Positions 43,280 to 52,292 of a DNA stretch of 64,000 nt are shown here, piece after piece. The notes under the pieces are model-generated. The model saw only the letters and a program-made list of their open reading frames with translations. It ran no database searches and was not told where the DNA came from. The first letter of the stretch is position 1; every line of letters starts with the position of its first letter. Source of the stretch: Amycolatopsis sacchari (GTDB lineage: Bacteria; Actinomycetota; Actinomycetes; Mycobacteriales; Pseudonocardiaceae); the NCBI RefSeq assembly GCF_900114035.1, contig NZ_FORP01000010.1:124001-188000 (forward strand). Reading direction: 5' to 3'. Both the position numbers and the translations under genes were made by a program.

Positions 43280-43707
43280 TCCATGAAGGGCTGTTCGGAC
43301 GCGGCTGGACCCGGTCTGACCTGGAAGGCAGGGGCAACACTGCCACGACTGGAACAACCCGAACAGGTTCGGACTGCAACCCAGACTGCACACAACCCCA
43401 CCCCGGGTCGCCTACCTGCAACCCTCCGCTCTCCAAGACCCTGAGGGGTGGTTCAAGGGGGTTCGATGATGATCGTTTCCCCTGGTCAGGACGGCGGGTA
43501 CGACTGCAGCAAAAGTTCGGCGGGCGGCGAACTGGGCCCCTCATTGAGCCCCTCTCGGACTGCGAGATGGCGCACGCATAGCGCCGCCGGTAACGCGTGG
43601 TAACACAAGGTGCGGCGACTGCGATCTTCAAACTGTCAGCGACGCGCTACGACTTTCAACCGGGCGCAACCCAAGGCGGCAAGCCTTAACAAGAGGACAA
43701 GGCAAGG
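43280..43707. other. AICE left-end non-coding region
   Basis: Non-coding. The first ~120 bases match the satellite's left end (TCCATGAAGGGCTGTTCGGA and GGACTGCAACCCAGACTGCA), including a CTGCAACCC site at 43374-43382. The remainder has no gene on either strand that I can support and leads to the promoter of the split HEPN gene. Confidence 0.6.
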
Positions 43708-44301
43708 GTGGAGAACCAAATCAAAGACGCGACGCTCTGGGAACTGGTCGAGCCGGTTGCACGTGACGCACTTCACAAAATGCATGACGCCTACACGAGA
43801 GGTTTAAATAAGGAAACGTACTGGGGTTACACCACCATAATCGAAACCCCAGAAGGAAGACAGCGGACACATAAGTCGCCACTTAAATACTCATCAGCAA
43901 TCGGGCCCGAAAAAGGCATCTTTGGCCGACAGTACACGTACGCAGAACTTGACGGCTTTTCCGACCTTCTCGCCTACACGGAGAAGACGCCCGAATATCG
44001 GAGTTTTCTTTCGCCTAAAGAAGCTGACACGGTTGGCGATAGATTGGTGCTCGTTGGCACGGCCGACCTTCCACTGGAAATCGCCGAACGACACGCACAT
44101 TGCGTCGGCTGGGAATACGACAGCGAATTCCTGAAAAGTACCTACATTGAACTCGAACGATGGTGGATAGGCGAGGGCCTAACAGTTGATTTGATAATCC
44201 CAATTCTTGGATCAACATTTAACCAATCTGATATCCCGATGCTGAAAGGGCGTCTAATAGAAACGGATGTCGGCATCCTTGCCGCAGGCCAATACCGCTA
44301 A
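43708..44301 (+). pseudogene. 5' half of a MITE-split ApeA-like HEPN gene
   Basis: The first 194 codons of a gene interrupted by a 221-bp insertion at 44290. The product is soluble and mixed alpha/beta (KETYWGYTTIIETPEGRQRT; YAELDGFSDLLAYTEKTPEY); the insertion adds three foreign codons and a stop. It corresponds to the N-terminal domain that precedes HEPN in ApeA-like proteins. Base use is low GC, like other cargo. GTG 43708 follows CAAGG. Confidence 0.7.
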
Positions 44302-44510
44302 GTTTAGGCGAGTTTCCGCAGCTCAGAGGCGTTTGGAGGCGTCGCCCACAGAGCGGTCACACCCCGACAGAACAGTTGCCTCAATTGAAGATTCCCCTCA
44401 ACCGCAACGGCGACTGTCTCAAGTGGAGAACCGCCTAACCGGCGGGAACGACTGAACAGAGCCTCCGGTAACGCCCTGACCAGGTAAAACGTACTAACTT
44501 AGCGGTATTG
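44290..44510. mobile_element. 221-bp MITE with terminal inverted repeats and 9-bp target duplication
   Basis: The left end CAATACCGCTAAGTTTAG is the inverse of the right end CTAACTTAGCGGTATTG. GCCGCAGGC directly flanks both sides (44281-44289 and 44511-44519). The interior has no ORF of note. Removing the element and one duplication restores a single frame across the gene. It is a non-autonomous insertion moved by some IS transposase; a 9-bp duplication fits IS4-type elements. Confidence 0.9.
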
Positions 44511-45359
44511 GCCGCAGGCTGGCCAGACGCAAGAATATTGAGCGGTGCCGATGAACGACTGCTATTGAGCAGCACGCACTCATGGACGTATCCGGAATTA
44601 CCGGTTCGCAGACGCCATGCATGGGGCGACATACTCGAGCCTGCAGACTATACAGCATTCGAGGAACTGAGCCTGTTCCTACAGACGCTAAAAATAACCA
44701 CTCGAGAACCAGTCGGGGTAAACCATGCAATCTATCTCCGCAACGGCTGGTCCTCTGGCTACAAGGCGGCGCTACCTTGCGCGTCACACGCATGGCATGA
44801 ACGTCGACATTTACATGGATTAGAAGATGTCCCCGAGAATCCCGTCCAGCTCGATTCGCGGCTTTTGCGCAAGCGGATTGATTCCTTAAATGCAATGTCG
44901 CCCAAGGTTAAACTGGCTTCAGAACGCCTACTTGGCGGAGCGCTCCGACAAACTCAGGTGGACCGAATTCTTGACGCATGCATCGGCCTGGAAGCCCTTG
45001 CTGGCGACGACAGTCCCGGCGACATAACCTACAAACTTGCCCTACGCACGACGGCATTACTTGCACATAATGGAGCCGATCGAGTCCATGAGATTTTCTC
45101 AGCAGCAAAGCAAATCTATCGCTACAGGTCGGCAGTGGCTCATGGGTCACCAACCGCTGATAAGAAGAGCGTGATTGACTTTGTCGGCGACAAATACCAT
45201 GCCAGCGACATAGCTGAGTTCTTTCTTGAGCAGATACTTTCCACCGTTCTAGACGAACCTGAAATTGGACCCAAGATCTCGAACGACGACCTGATTCTGG
45301 AGATGCTTCTCCGTGGCTCGAGAGTCGACAAGACTGGGGAAGCTGACACTACGGAGTAA
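44508..45359 (+). pseudogene. 3' half of the split gene: ApeA-like HEPN domain
   Basis: The last ~279 codons of the split gene. The HEPN domain lies near the end: RILDACIGLEALAGDD, ITYKLALRTTALLA, and the catalytic-type R-x4-H in YRYRSAVAHGSP. HEPN proteins of this class are RNases in abortive phage defence (ApeA) and related toxins. A frame remains open from TTG 44508, created at the insertion edge, so a truncated HEPN-only protein could still be made. Restored length is about 473 residues. Confidence 0.75.
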
Positions 45360-45369
45360 CCTCGCGCGC

Positions 45370-45690
45370 ATGACGCAAGTGTGGCAGGTCCAGATAGCGG
45401 CTCCGAGCAAGGAACACGCGACCGAGCTGGCGCGCGGAGCCGTCGAGGCGAAGCTAGCCGCTGGCGGCCAAGTCGTCGGCCCCGTGACCAGCGTCTTCTG
45501 GCACCTGGGCGAGTTCGGCACGGGCGAGGAGTGGACGGTCATCCTGAAGACGACGGAGGACCGCTACAAGGAGCTGGAGCAGCACATCGTCGAGCGGCAC
45601 GAGTGGACGAGCCCCGAGATTACGGCCATCCCGCTCGCGGCCGGGCTAGCTCCGTACCTGGAGTGGGTCGAGCGGACGCTGAGCGAGTAG
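45370..45690 (+). CDS. cutA: CutA1-family divalent-ion tolerance protein
   Basis: A 106-residue trimeric ferredoxin-fold protein: VQIAAPSKEHATELARGAVE, GQVVGPVTSVFWHLGEFGTG, EEWTVILKTTEDRYKELEQH, and PEITAIPLAAGLAPYLEWVE all match CutA1. Linked to copper tolerance in E. coli, but its biochemical role is unsettled. The chromosomal copy is usually single, so a copy on an AICE is unusual cargo. The 3' end overlaps the convergent XRE-TPR gene by 45 bases. Confidence 0.85.
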   Translation: MTQVWQVQIAAPSKEHATELARGAVEAKLAAGGQVVGPVTSVFWHLGEFGTGEEWTVILKTTEDRYKELEQHIVERHEWTSPEITAIPLAAGLAPYLEWVERTLSE

Positions 45691-47022
45691 GTCGGCCACC
45701 TCCGGCACGGATTGGTGGGGCTCCAGTCGGCTCATGACCACGCTGAGCCGCTGCTGCGGGCGGGCCGACGCCACGTCTGCGGCCAGGCCCAGTGCGCGGG
45801 TAGCCGCGGTTGCCGAGTGCTCCACCTCCCCCGCGTCCAGGTACGCCTCCGACAGCCAGGACAGGTACAGGGCCTTGTCACGCGCGTGGCTGTCGTCGTA
45901 CTGGGCCATCGCCGCTTCGAGGGCGGGTACGGCGCGGAGCGGGCGGTGCAGCTCGGTCCAGCACCGGCCGGTGATGATCTGCAGCTCGGTCGGGTTGTGC
46001 GCCCACACCGCCCAGTCTGGCCCGTAGCCCTCCCCCGCCTCACTGACCAGGGCCGCCTCCGCTTGGCCGAGTGCCCATGCGGCCTTGTCGGCTTGACCGG
46101 CCACCGCGTAGGTCCAGGCTCCGCGCTGGTAGAGCAGCGATTTCACGCCGGGATGCACACTCTTGGCCGCGATCGAGCACGACTTGTCCGTGAGGTCCAC
46201 GGCCACGTCCGTCGAGGGCAGGAGCTGGTACGAGCGGAGCGCGAGAGCGTTGGCGGCCAGGTCGACGTCGTTCGCGGCCTTCGCCGCTTCGAAGCTCTGT
46301 TCGTAGAGCATCTTGGCCTCGTTGTGCCAGCCCGCGTCGAACGCCGCCCACCCGGCCTGCTGTGCCTGCTCGGCGAAGAACGACAGCAGCTCCTGCCGGT
46401 CCGGCCCGGCGAAGCTGGCGCTCTTGAGCAGTGCGTCCGTCTTCTGCACTTCGGCGAAGTAGAGCCGGTAGGTGTCCGCGCCGCCCAGGTGGTCGTCGAG
46501 ACGGCGCAGCCGCCCGAAGCTGGCGCGCAGCTCGGCGACAGTGCTCGACCCCACGCGGTTGCCGACCGTGCGGGACGGGAGGCCCGGCAGCTGCGCCGCC
46601 AGGCCTGTCGCGGCAAGCCCCGCTCCCAGCTTCATGAAGTCGCGTCGCAGCACTGAAGGGTCTCCATCCTCGCTCGACGGTTGGGTGTGCGAGGCGTCGG
46701 CAACAGGGCGCACGTGGCGCGTGCTGGTCTCCCAGGACCGGGGTGCGAGATCCAGCATCTCCCCCGGAATGTGCAGGCCGTCCGCGACGCGTTCGAAGAT
46801 CTCGACGCGCTGCGCCTGGACGCGGCCGTTGATGTAGTCCTGCACTCGCGAGACGGTCAGCTCGCATCGCCGGGCCAGGTGGGACGCGGTGAACCCGACG
46901 CCTCCCCATCGCTTTGCCAGGCGCAGTACTTCGCCGAGATTGCGTTCAGCACACGCCTGCCGGAAGTCCGCTCGCGCGAGCACTTCCGGCGGTAGGTGAT
47001 CTGCTGGCCGTTGCCTTGCCAC
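45646..47022 (-). CDS. XRE-type HTH regulator with TPR-like C-terminus
   Basis: A 458-residue protein. Residues ~28-90 are an XRE helix-turn-helix (FTASHLARRCELTVSRVQDY). The C-terminal ~280 residues are helical, TPR-like (for example LSFFAEQAQQAGWAAFDAGW and KALYLSWLSEAYLDAGEVEH). Between them is a twin-arginine-like hydrophobic segment, RRDFMKLGAGLAATGLAA at about 126, a peculiar feature repeatedly seen in this actinobacterial regulator class although the protein should be cytosolic. Common AICE passenger; probably senses a peptide or host state. A palindrome upstream may be its operator. Confidence 0.8.
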   Translation of the reverse strand: MARQRPADHLPPEVLARADFRQACAERNLGEVLRLAKRWGGVGFTASHLARRCELTVSRVQDYINGRVQAQRVEIFERVADGLHIPGEMLDLAPRSWETSTRHVRPVADASHTQPSSEDGDPSVLRRDFMKLGAGLAATGLAAQLPGLPSRTVGNRVGSSTVAELRASFGRLRRLDDHLGGADTYRLYFAEVQKTDALLKSASFAGPDRQELLSFFAEQAQQAGWAAFDAGWHNEAKMLYEQSFEAAKAANDVDLAANALALRSYQLLPSTDVAVDLTDKSCSIAAKSVHPGVKSLLYQRGAWTYAVAGQADKAAWALGQAEAALVSEAGEGYGPDWAVWAHNPTELQIITGRCWTELHRPLRAVPALEAAMAQYDDSHARDKALYLSWLSEAYLDAGEVEHSATAATRALGLAADVASARPQQRLSVVMSRLEPHQSVPEVADLLAQRPLDPLQVRS

Positions 47023-47075
47023 GTCCTCGATCCTCCCCCAGGTCGGGCCGAAAACTCCCTTGTTACTGACGAGTT

Positions 47076-47090
47076 TACCCAGCTTGGGTA
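47076..47090. promoter_or_regulatory. Palindrome TACCCA-GCT-TGGGTA upstream of the XRE-TPR gene
   Basis: A perfect inverted repeat with six-base arms and a three-base centre, in the divergent gap between the XRE-TPR gene and the small membrane protein gene. Flanking bases GAGT and ACTC extend it imperfectly. A likely operator for the XRE-type protein. Confidence 0.5.
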
Positions 47091-47196
47091 CTCAAGTTGT
47101 CCTTATTCCAACCCTGCGACCAGCGGTTTTCTTGCTTCATGAGCAACGCCAGCAAGCGCGGACCTCAGAACGACACCAGCGAGCGAGGAGACCGAG

Positions 47197-47397
47197 ATGG
47201 CCAAGAACACCTTCCCGCCGATCAAGACCGGCACGAGCCTGCTGACCAAGGTCGTCGGGCTCCTGACGCTGATCGCGATCCTCACGCTCGTCGTCAAGCA
47301 CCCCACGGACGCCGCGACGTGGCTGAGTCAGGCTGGACACTTCGTCGGAACGGTGATCGACGGAATCGCTTCGTTCCTGCAGCACGCCCTTGGTTGA
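47197..47397 (+). CDS. small AICE membrane protein
   Basis: A 66-residue protein with one clear helix (LLTKVVGLLTLIAILTLVV) and an amphipathic second half ending GIASFLQHALG. Good GAGGAG ribosome site. Small membrane proteins like this are regular parts of AICE transfer regions and may help intra-mycelial spread (Spd role); the specific role is inference. Confidence 0.7.
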   Translation: MAKNTFPPIKTGTSLLTKVVGLLTLIAILTLVVKHPTDAATWLSQAGHFVGTVIDGIASFLQHALG

Positions 47398-47416
47398 GCG
47401 CCACTCCACCGAGCGG

Positions 47417-47764
47417 TCAGCGGTCGGCAAGCCGCCGCTCAAGCTGCTCGACGCGCTCAACCAGGCCCTCGACCAGGCGCCGCAGCTCGTCCAGCTCGGT
47501 CACGGTCGGCTTGTCGTCGACGGGTTCCTGCCGGGTCCGGACGTACGAGCCCTTGCCCTGCCGGGTCACGATCAGCCCGGCGTCGCGAAGCACCGCCAGG
47601 GCGCTCTTCACGGTGCCGGTCGACACCTCGTATTCGCTGCTCAGGGCCGGGAGCGCCGGAAGCTGCGCACCTGGGGCGAGCTTGCCTGCCTCGATATCGG
47701 CCCGCAGCGCGTCGGCAATCTGCCGGTACGGCGGCCGTGAGTCGTCCGGGTCGAGTTTGCCCAT
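47417..47764 (-). CDS. GntR-type repressor (KorSA-like)
   Basis: A 115-residue regulator: GntR winged helix (YRQIADALRADIEAGKLAPG; YEVSTGTVKSALAVLRDAGL) and a short coiled-coil tail (LDELRRLVEGLVERVEQLE). No ligand domain, as in KorSA of pSAM2, which represses the activator/transfer genes and itself. It is divergent from the small HTH gene and transfer operon with repeated CAGTGTTA-like sites between. ATG 47764 begins the domain exactly. Confidence 0.85.
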   Translation of the reverse strand: MGKLDPDDSRPPYRQIADALRADIEAGKLAPGAQLPALPALSSEYEVSTGTVKSALAVLRDAGLIVTRQGKGSYVRTRQEPVDDKPTVTELDELRRLVEGLVERVEQLERRLADR

Positions 47765-47787
47765 GCCAACGAGCCTACTGCCCGCCA

Positions 47788-47834
47788 ACAGTGTTACCCG
47801 AGATATGACAGTGTTGACTGTGTTAGCAGTGTCA
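47788..47834. promoter_or_regulatory. Operator cluster for the KorSA-like repressor
   Basis: An imperfect 29-base palindrome (47806-47834, TGACAGTGTTGAC through GCAGTGTCA) and a further CAGTGTTA copy at about 47788 form at least three CAGTGT units in the divergent region. They lie just upstream of the repressor start and about 100-145 bases before the transfer operon start, the right place to control both. Confidence 0.6.
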
Positions 47835-47932
47835 GCTACTTTCTCTCTTGTCGCAGTCAGCGCACACAGCACAAAGCCCCGACCGGTGCGGCAACACCAG
47901 CCGGGGCGGACATCGAAACCTTGGGAGCATCG

Positions 47933-48151
47933 ATGCAGTTCGAGCCTAACCGCATGTACCGCGTCAAGGCAGTCGCCGAAGCACTGGACGTCTCCGTCGC
48001 GACCATCTACCGCGCCATCGAGGCCGGGAAGCTCAACGCGTTCAAGATCGGCACCGGCAAGGGCGCTCTGCGCATCCCCGGCGGGGCCATTCCGGCCTAC
48101 CTGGAGGAATGCGCCCACGCCGCCGCCCTGGTCCACGGTGGTGAGCGCTGA
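47933..48151 (+). CDS. small helix-turn-helix protein (MerR/excisionase-like)
   Basis: A 72-residue DNA-binding protein with an excisionase-type winged helix (YRVKAVAEALDVSVATIYRA, then KIGTGKGALRIPGGAIPAYL). It is first in the transfer operon and overlaps the next start by one base (TGATG). It may be an activator of transfer/replication or a second directionality factor besides the xis gene next to int. GGGAG lies five bases before the ATG. Confidence 0.75.
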   Translation: MQFEPNRMYRVKAVAEALDVSVATIYRAIEAGKLNAFKIGTGKGALRIPGGAIPAYLEECAHAAALVHGGER

Positions 48152-48405
48152 TGTCGGCCTTCGAGGTCCTGCAACGGTTCGGCACCACGGCACTGCTGAA
48201 GTTCGCCGCCGCTGTGGTCGTGTTCCTGCTGCTGCACCTGCTGCGTATCCCGCTGGTCGTCCTCGCGCGGGTGCTGGAGGTGTCCATGCGGCGCCTTGAC
48301 GGCTACGCGACCAAACAGGCGAGCAAGCCACCCACCGGGCCGATCAACCAATTCTTCCGTCCCACCAACGCTTTCCGGGAGGAGTCCAGCAATGTCCACG
48401 CCTGA
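48151..48405 (+). CDS. small AICE membrane protein, one helix
   Basis: An 84-residue protein with a single transmembrane helix (KFAAAVVVFLLLHLLRIPLV) and a polar tail. Unknown role, in the transfer operon between the HTH protein and another small membrane protein; its stop lies within the start region of the next gene (14-base overlap). Probable Spd-type accessory of mycelial spread. Confidence 0.7.
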   Translation: MSAFEVLQRFGTTALLKFAAAVVVFLLLHLLRIPLVVLARVLEVSMRRLDGYATKQASKPPTGPINQFFRPTNAFREESSNVHA

Positions 48406-48694
48406 GCACACCCCCGACACGACCGAGCTGGATACGCGTCGACGCGCCTTGGCTGCTGTCTACGCGCACACCACCGAACCGACTCGCGCCACTCGCGCGA
48501 TCTCGTGGGCCGGTTGGCACCTGGGCGAAATCGCGGGCGTGACTGTCCCTTTGGGACTCGCGCTGACGGTCTGGGACGGCTTCTACGCGTTCTCCGGCGT
48601 GGCCGCTGTCTGCTGGGCCGTGCATGAGGTGCGACTGCAGCTCAAGCAGCGCGCGATCCGCGCGGCTGCTGAGGCGAAGGAGGTGCGGCGATGA
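48392..48694 (+). CDS. small AICE membrane protein, two helices
   Basis: A 100-residue protein: polar N-terminus of ~45 residues, two helices (IAGVTVPLGLALTVWDGFYA and FSGVAAVCWAVHEVRLQL), basic tail. GGGAGGAG precedes the ATG by seven bases and lies inside the previous gene; its end overlaps the DUF2637 gene (ATGA). Role unknown, probably in transfer. Confidence 0.7.
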   Translation: MSTPEHTPDTTELDTRRRALAAVYAHTTEPTRATRAISWAGWHLGEIAGVTVPLGLALTVWDGFYAFSGVAAVCWAVHEVRLQLKQRAIRAAAEAKEVRR

Positions 48695-49815
48695 ACTGGC
48701 GTGAGGAACGACGCGCGGACCGGATCGCCGAGGCACAGATCAGGCGCGAGGAAGCGGCTGCTCAGGCACAGGTCCGCATCGCCGAGCAGTCCGCGGCTGC
48801 CCAGCAGCGCCGGGCCGACGAGCAGGCCCGCGCCGAGGCCCGCCGTGCCGAGCAGGACCGGCGTCGGGGGCGGCGCGCGGCGCGTATGGCCCGCATCCGG
48901 ACCTGGACGAGCGCGCACGCCGTTGACCTCCTGATTTACCCGCTCGCGCTGGTATCGGCTGTGCTGGCGGTTCCGGCGATGGCCGCCTACGGCCACCAGG
49001 TGTACGGCAACGCCACGGGCTACGCCCTGTTCTGCATCACCGAACTCGGGATGTGGGCCTTCGCCCTGGCCGTCCAGATCACCCGGCACCGGAACCCGGA
49101 ACGGCCTGTGTGGGCGCTGCAGCTCGGCGTGTGGGCCTTCGCCGCCGTCGCGTTCGGTGTGAACGCCCTGCACGGCGCCGAGCGCGGGTTCTCCCCCGCC
49201 GTCGTGATGGGTATCGGCTCGATCGCCGGAGTGCTGGCGCACCAGCTCATCACTGCCGGGCACCTCCGGTCCCGGCTGGAACGGACGCAGGCGAGGATCG
49301 AGCGCCAGGCGGCGCGCAAGGTCGCGCGGGTGCAGCGCACTGCGGTGCGCCAGGCGGTTGCCGAAATCGCCACCGACGGCACCGCCCGCCTCGTATACGC
49401 CCCCGGCCGGTACGTGATCGCCAGGAGTCGCGTTACCCGGCGGCCTCGACTTGAAGCCGCGATCGTGCCCGGCCTGCCGACCGGCGAGTCGGCCGACTGG
49501 GACCGGGAGTTGGCCGACCTGCTGGCGACGCACCGGCCCTCGATCGACCCGACCGACGGCACCCTTGGTACCGGTCCAGTGGCGACCCTCGATCCCGATC
49601 CTGAGCAGCAAAAATCGACCCCCAACCGATCGAAGGTCGGTGGTCGTCCGAGCCGCACCATCGCACAGCTCCGGGCCGAGCTGAAGCGGGCCATGAAGGC
49701 CCGCCCTGGCTCGATCGATCCGACCTCTGCCGAGTCGATCCGCAAGGCGCTGCGCTGCTCTCCTGCGCGCGCTCGGCAGCTCCGCGACGAACACCGCCAG
49801 GGAGGCACGAAGTGA
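48691..49815 (+). CDS. DUF2637 (SpdB-like) membrane protein
   Basis: A 374-residue protein. The N-terminal ~65 residues are an Ala/Glu/Arg coiled coil; four helices follow (~80-190: LIYPLALVSAVLAVPAMAAY; FCITELGMWAFALAVQITRH; VWAFAAVAFGVNALHG; VVMGIGSIAGVLAHQLITAG), typical of DUF2637 proteins in AICEs and actinomycete plasmids; the C-terminus has an HTH-like segment (SIRKALRCSPARARQLRDEH). Likely works with the FtsK-like transfer protein encoded next by GTGA overlap. Confidence 0.82.
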   Translation: MNWREERRADRIAEAQIRREEAAAQAQVRIAEQSAAAQQRRADEQARAEARRAEQDRRRGRRAARMARIRTWTSAHAVDLLIYPLALVSAVLAVPAMAAYGHQVYGNATGYALFCITELGMWAFALAVQITRHRNPERPVWALQLGVWAFAAVAFGVNALHGAERGFSPAVVMGIGSIAGVLAHQLITAGHLRSRLERTQARIERQAARKVARVQRTAVRQAVAEIATDGTARLVYAPGRYVIARSRVTRRPRLEAAIVPGLPTGESADWDRELADLLATHRPSIDPTDGTLGTGPVATLDPDPEQQKSTPNRSKVGGRPSRTIAQLRAELKRAMKARPGSIDPTSAESIRKALRCSPARARQLRDEHRQGGTK

Positions 49816-52013
49816 GCACCGACAACGACCGTGAGGAGCTGGCGCGCGTGCACTACCTGCCGAGCCACAACGGCGCTGATACGGAGGTGATCGAGGGCGA
49901 GCTGATCAGCGATGAGGAGTACGCGTTGCTGACGAGCCAGAAAGCGCAGGCACTGGAGCGCTACCGGGGCTACCGCCGCGACGCGGTGACTGTCTACAAG
50001 GGTGTCCGCTACGCGGCGACGCACGACTACACGAAGACGGCGGGTAAGACGCTGATGCGGCACGGCTCCTATGTGCTGGGTGGTGCGGGGGTGCTGGCGA
50101 AGCGGGTGTGGGAGGCCAAGACCAACTCCCGCTATGAGCGGCTGCTGCGGGCGGCGGAGGTGCAGGGCGACTGGGAGCGGCTGGGCGAGTGGGAGCAGCG
50201 CGCCGAGCAGGCCCGCGAACACCGCCACCGCCGCCGCATGGACTGGCTCGACGCCCCCGCGAAGCTGGTCAAGGCCGTCGTCATCGGCGCCGCCTCGCTG
50301 ATCGGGTTCCTGTTCGCGCTCGGGATCGTGCTGGCCGTCGCCTCCAAGGACCTGGGCAAGATCCTGGGGCCGATCGAAGCCCTGCTGCAGCTGGTGCAGT
50401 GGATCGCCTGGGTCGTGACCGTGGTGTGGGGGCCGCTGGTGCTGGCCGCCCCGTGGGTGGTGGTGCTGGCGCTGTGGAACATCGGCCGGCGGGCCGGGGC
50501 CGCCCCCTCCTGGCTGTCCACCGGCGGGCAGCGCTCCGGTGAGGGAGAGCCCATCACGCCGTCGATCGTGGTCACCGCCCTACGCGACCTCGGGATAGCC
50601 AAGCTGGCGACGGCCATCAAGGAGATGGGAGACGCGGGAGCGTCGATGCTAGGACCGATCCGGCTCGCAGGATGCGGCGTCGAAGTCGACGTGACCCTTC
50701 CCAGCGGCGTCACCACCGAGGAGGTACAGCGCAAGCGCCGCAAGCTCGCCGAAAACCTGACCCGCCACGAGCACGAAGTGTTCATCACCATCCCCCAAGC
50801 CGCCCGCACCGTGCGGCTATGGATCGCCGACAGCGGCGCCCTCGACGAACCGATCGGGCCGTCTCCGCTGGTCACCGACCCCGACACCACCGCCGACCTC
50901 TACACCGGCCGCGCACCCTGGGGACAGGACCTCCGGGGCGACGCCGCCGCGATCGCGCTCCTGCAGCGGCACCTGCTGATCACCGGCCTGTCCAACCAGG
51001 GCAAAACCGCCGCGCTGCGGGCACTGGTGCTGTGGCTGGCGCTGGACACCTCGACCGAATTCCGGATCGCCGACCTCAAGGGCGTGGGTGACTGGCGCAT
51101 GTTCGAGGGCCTAGCGACCCGCCTGATCCAGGGACCGACCGATGAGCACGTCATCGCCACCACCGAGATGCTGGAAGAAGGCGTAGCGGAGATGGAGCGG
51201 CGCATTGCCGCGCTGGAAGCCTCCGGCGCCACGGATGGCGTCACGCGGGAAATGGCCCGCTACCCCGGGTCCGGGTTCCACCCGATCTTCCTGGTCGTCG
51301 ACGAAGCCCAGGTGGCATTCATGTGCCCCGCCATCGGGGAGGACAAGCGGCCCTATGGCGGGACGAAGAACACCAGCCGCTACTTCATGGCCGCCCGCAA
51401 AATCCACAACCAGGGGCGCGCGGTGAACGTGCACCTGTGGCAGGGCACCCAAGACCCCACCGACCAGAACCTCCCGAAGCTGGTGCGCGAAGGTGCCCAC
51501 ATCCGGGCCTCGCTGGTCGTGGGCACGGAGGAACAGGCCCGCATGGCACTCGGGGACAAGGCCGTCAACGGTGGCGCGGCGCCGCACAAGCTCCGGCAGG
51601 GCGCGGACAAGGGCACCGTGGTCGTCGCCGGAGACGGCGTGCCCCTCCCGGCCGGGCAGGCGTCGATCACGATCCGCACGCACTTCATCAACGGTGAGGA
51701 CGCCACCGAGGTCGCCGAGCGCGCCAAGACCCGCCGAGGCACGGTGATCACGGCCGAAGAGGGGCCAGAGGAGCGGGACCTGCTCGACGACGTGGCCGAG
51801 GTTCTGGGCACCGAGGCCGCCGTCAAGGCCACCGACGTCGCCGCCCGGCTGCGCGAACTGGCACCCGAGCACACGGACTACCGCAAGCTCACCGCCGAGG
51901 GCCTGGCCGCCTGGCTCGCGAGCGAGGGTGTGGTGGTCAAGAAGGTCAACGGCACCCTCACCGTCCGTGCCCGCATGATCCACGCCGCACTCGCCGACCG
52001 CGACGACGACTAG
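49812..52013 (+). CDS. FtsK/SpoIIIE-type DNA transfer ATPase (TraB-like)
   Basis: A 733-residue protein. Two helices near 155-180 and 195-230 anchor it; a FtsK ATPase domain follows with Walker A LITGLSNQGKTAALRALV (about 390) and Walker B HPIFLVVDEAQVAFM. The C-terminal ~70 residues are a winged-helix-like region (VKATDVAARLRELAPEHTDY), the position of the TraB gamma domain that reads clt repeats. In AICEs this single hexameric motor moves double-stranded DNA between hyphae. Start GTG overlaps the preceding stop. Confidence 0.9.
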   Translation: MSTDNDREELARVHYLPSHNGADTEVIEGELISDEEYALLTSQKAQALERYRGYRRDAVTVYKGVRYAATHDYTKTAGKTLMRHGSYVLGGAGVLAKRVWEAKTNSRYERLLRAAEVQGDWERLGEWEQRAEQAREHRHRRRMDWLDAPAKLVKAVVIGAASLIGFLFALGIVLAVASKDLGKILGPIEALLQLVQWIAWVVTVVWGPLVLAAPWVVVLALWNIGRRAGAAPSWLSTGGQRSGEGEPITPSIVVTALRDLGIAKLATAIKEMGDAGASMLGPIRLAGCGVEVDVTLPSGVTTEEVQRKRRKLAENLTRHEHEVFITIPQAARTVRLWIADSGALDEPIGPSPLVTDPDTTADLYTGRAPWGQDLRGDAAAIALLQRHLLITGLSNQGKTAALRALVLWLALDTSTEFRIADLKGVGDWRMFEGLATRLIQGPTDEHVIATTEMLEEGVAEMERRIAALEASGATDGVTREMARYPGSGFHPIFLVVDEAQVAFMCPAIGEDKRPYGGTKNTSRYFMAARKIHNQGRAVNVHLWQGTQDPTDQNLPKLVREGAHIRASLVVGTEEQARMALGDKAVNGGAAPHKLRQGADKGTVVVAGDGVPLPAGQASITIRTHFINGEDATEVAERAKTRRGTVITAEEGPEERDLLDDVAEVLGTEAAVKATDVAARLRELAPEHTDYRKLTAEGLAAWLASEGVVVKKVNGTLTVRARMIHAALADRDDD

Positions 52014-52292
52014 GGAACACGCGGCACCCCTTCCAGTGGGTGCGATCCGGGCCGCTGACCAGGCTCTCCTGGCAGCGATTCCCTAGCTCCCTTCGCTCCC
52101 TGATCGACATGTTTCCGCTGATCAGCGGTAGTGACCCGGGCAAGGGAACGGGGAAGGGAATTCGCCCTTCCCCGGCCCGGACTCCCCAGCCCATTCCCTA
52201 CCAATTCCCTGCCCGCGCGGCGCCCCTCGGAACGCCGTGACGGCACCCCCTACCCAAGTCTCGGACACGCACTGTCACCGAAAGGGCAACTG
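52014..52292. promoter_or_regulatory. Non-coding region before prim-pol: palindromes and ATTCCCT repeats
   Basis: No gene. It holds the perfect palindrome CCGCTGATCAGCGG (52115-52128), a hairpin GGGGAAGGG-AATTCG-CCCTTCCCC (52150-52173) without T-run, and at least three ATTCCCT copies (about 52078, 52193, 52203). Placed between the transfer ATPase and replication genes, it could be the clt transfer site, a replication origin or a promoter/terminator switch. Confidence 0.5.
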
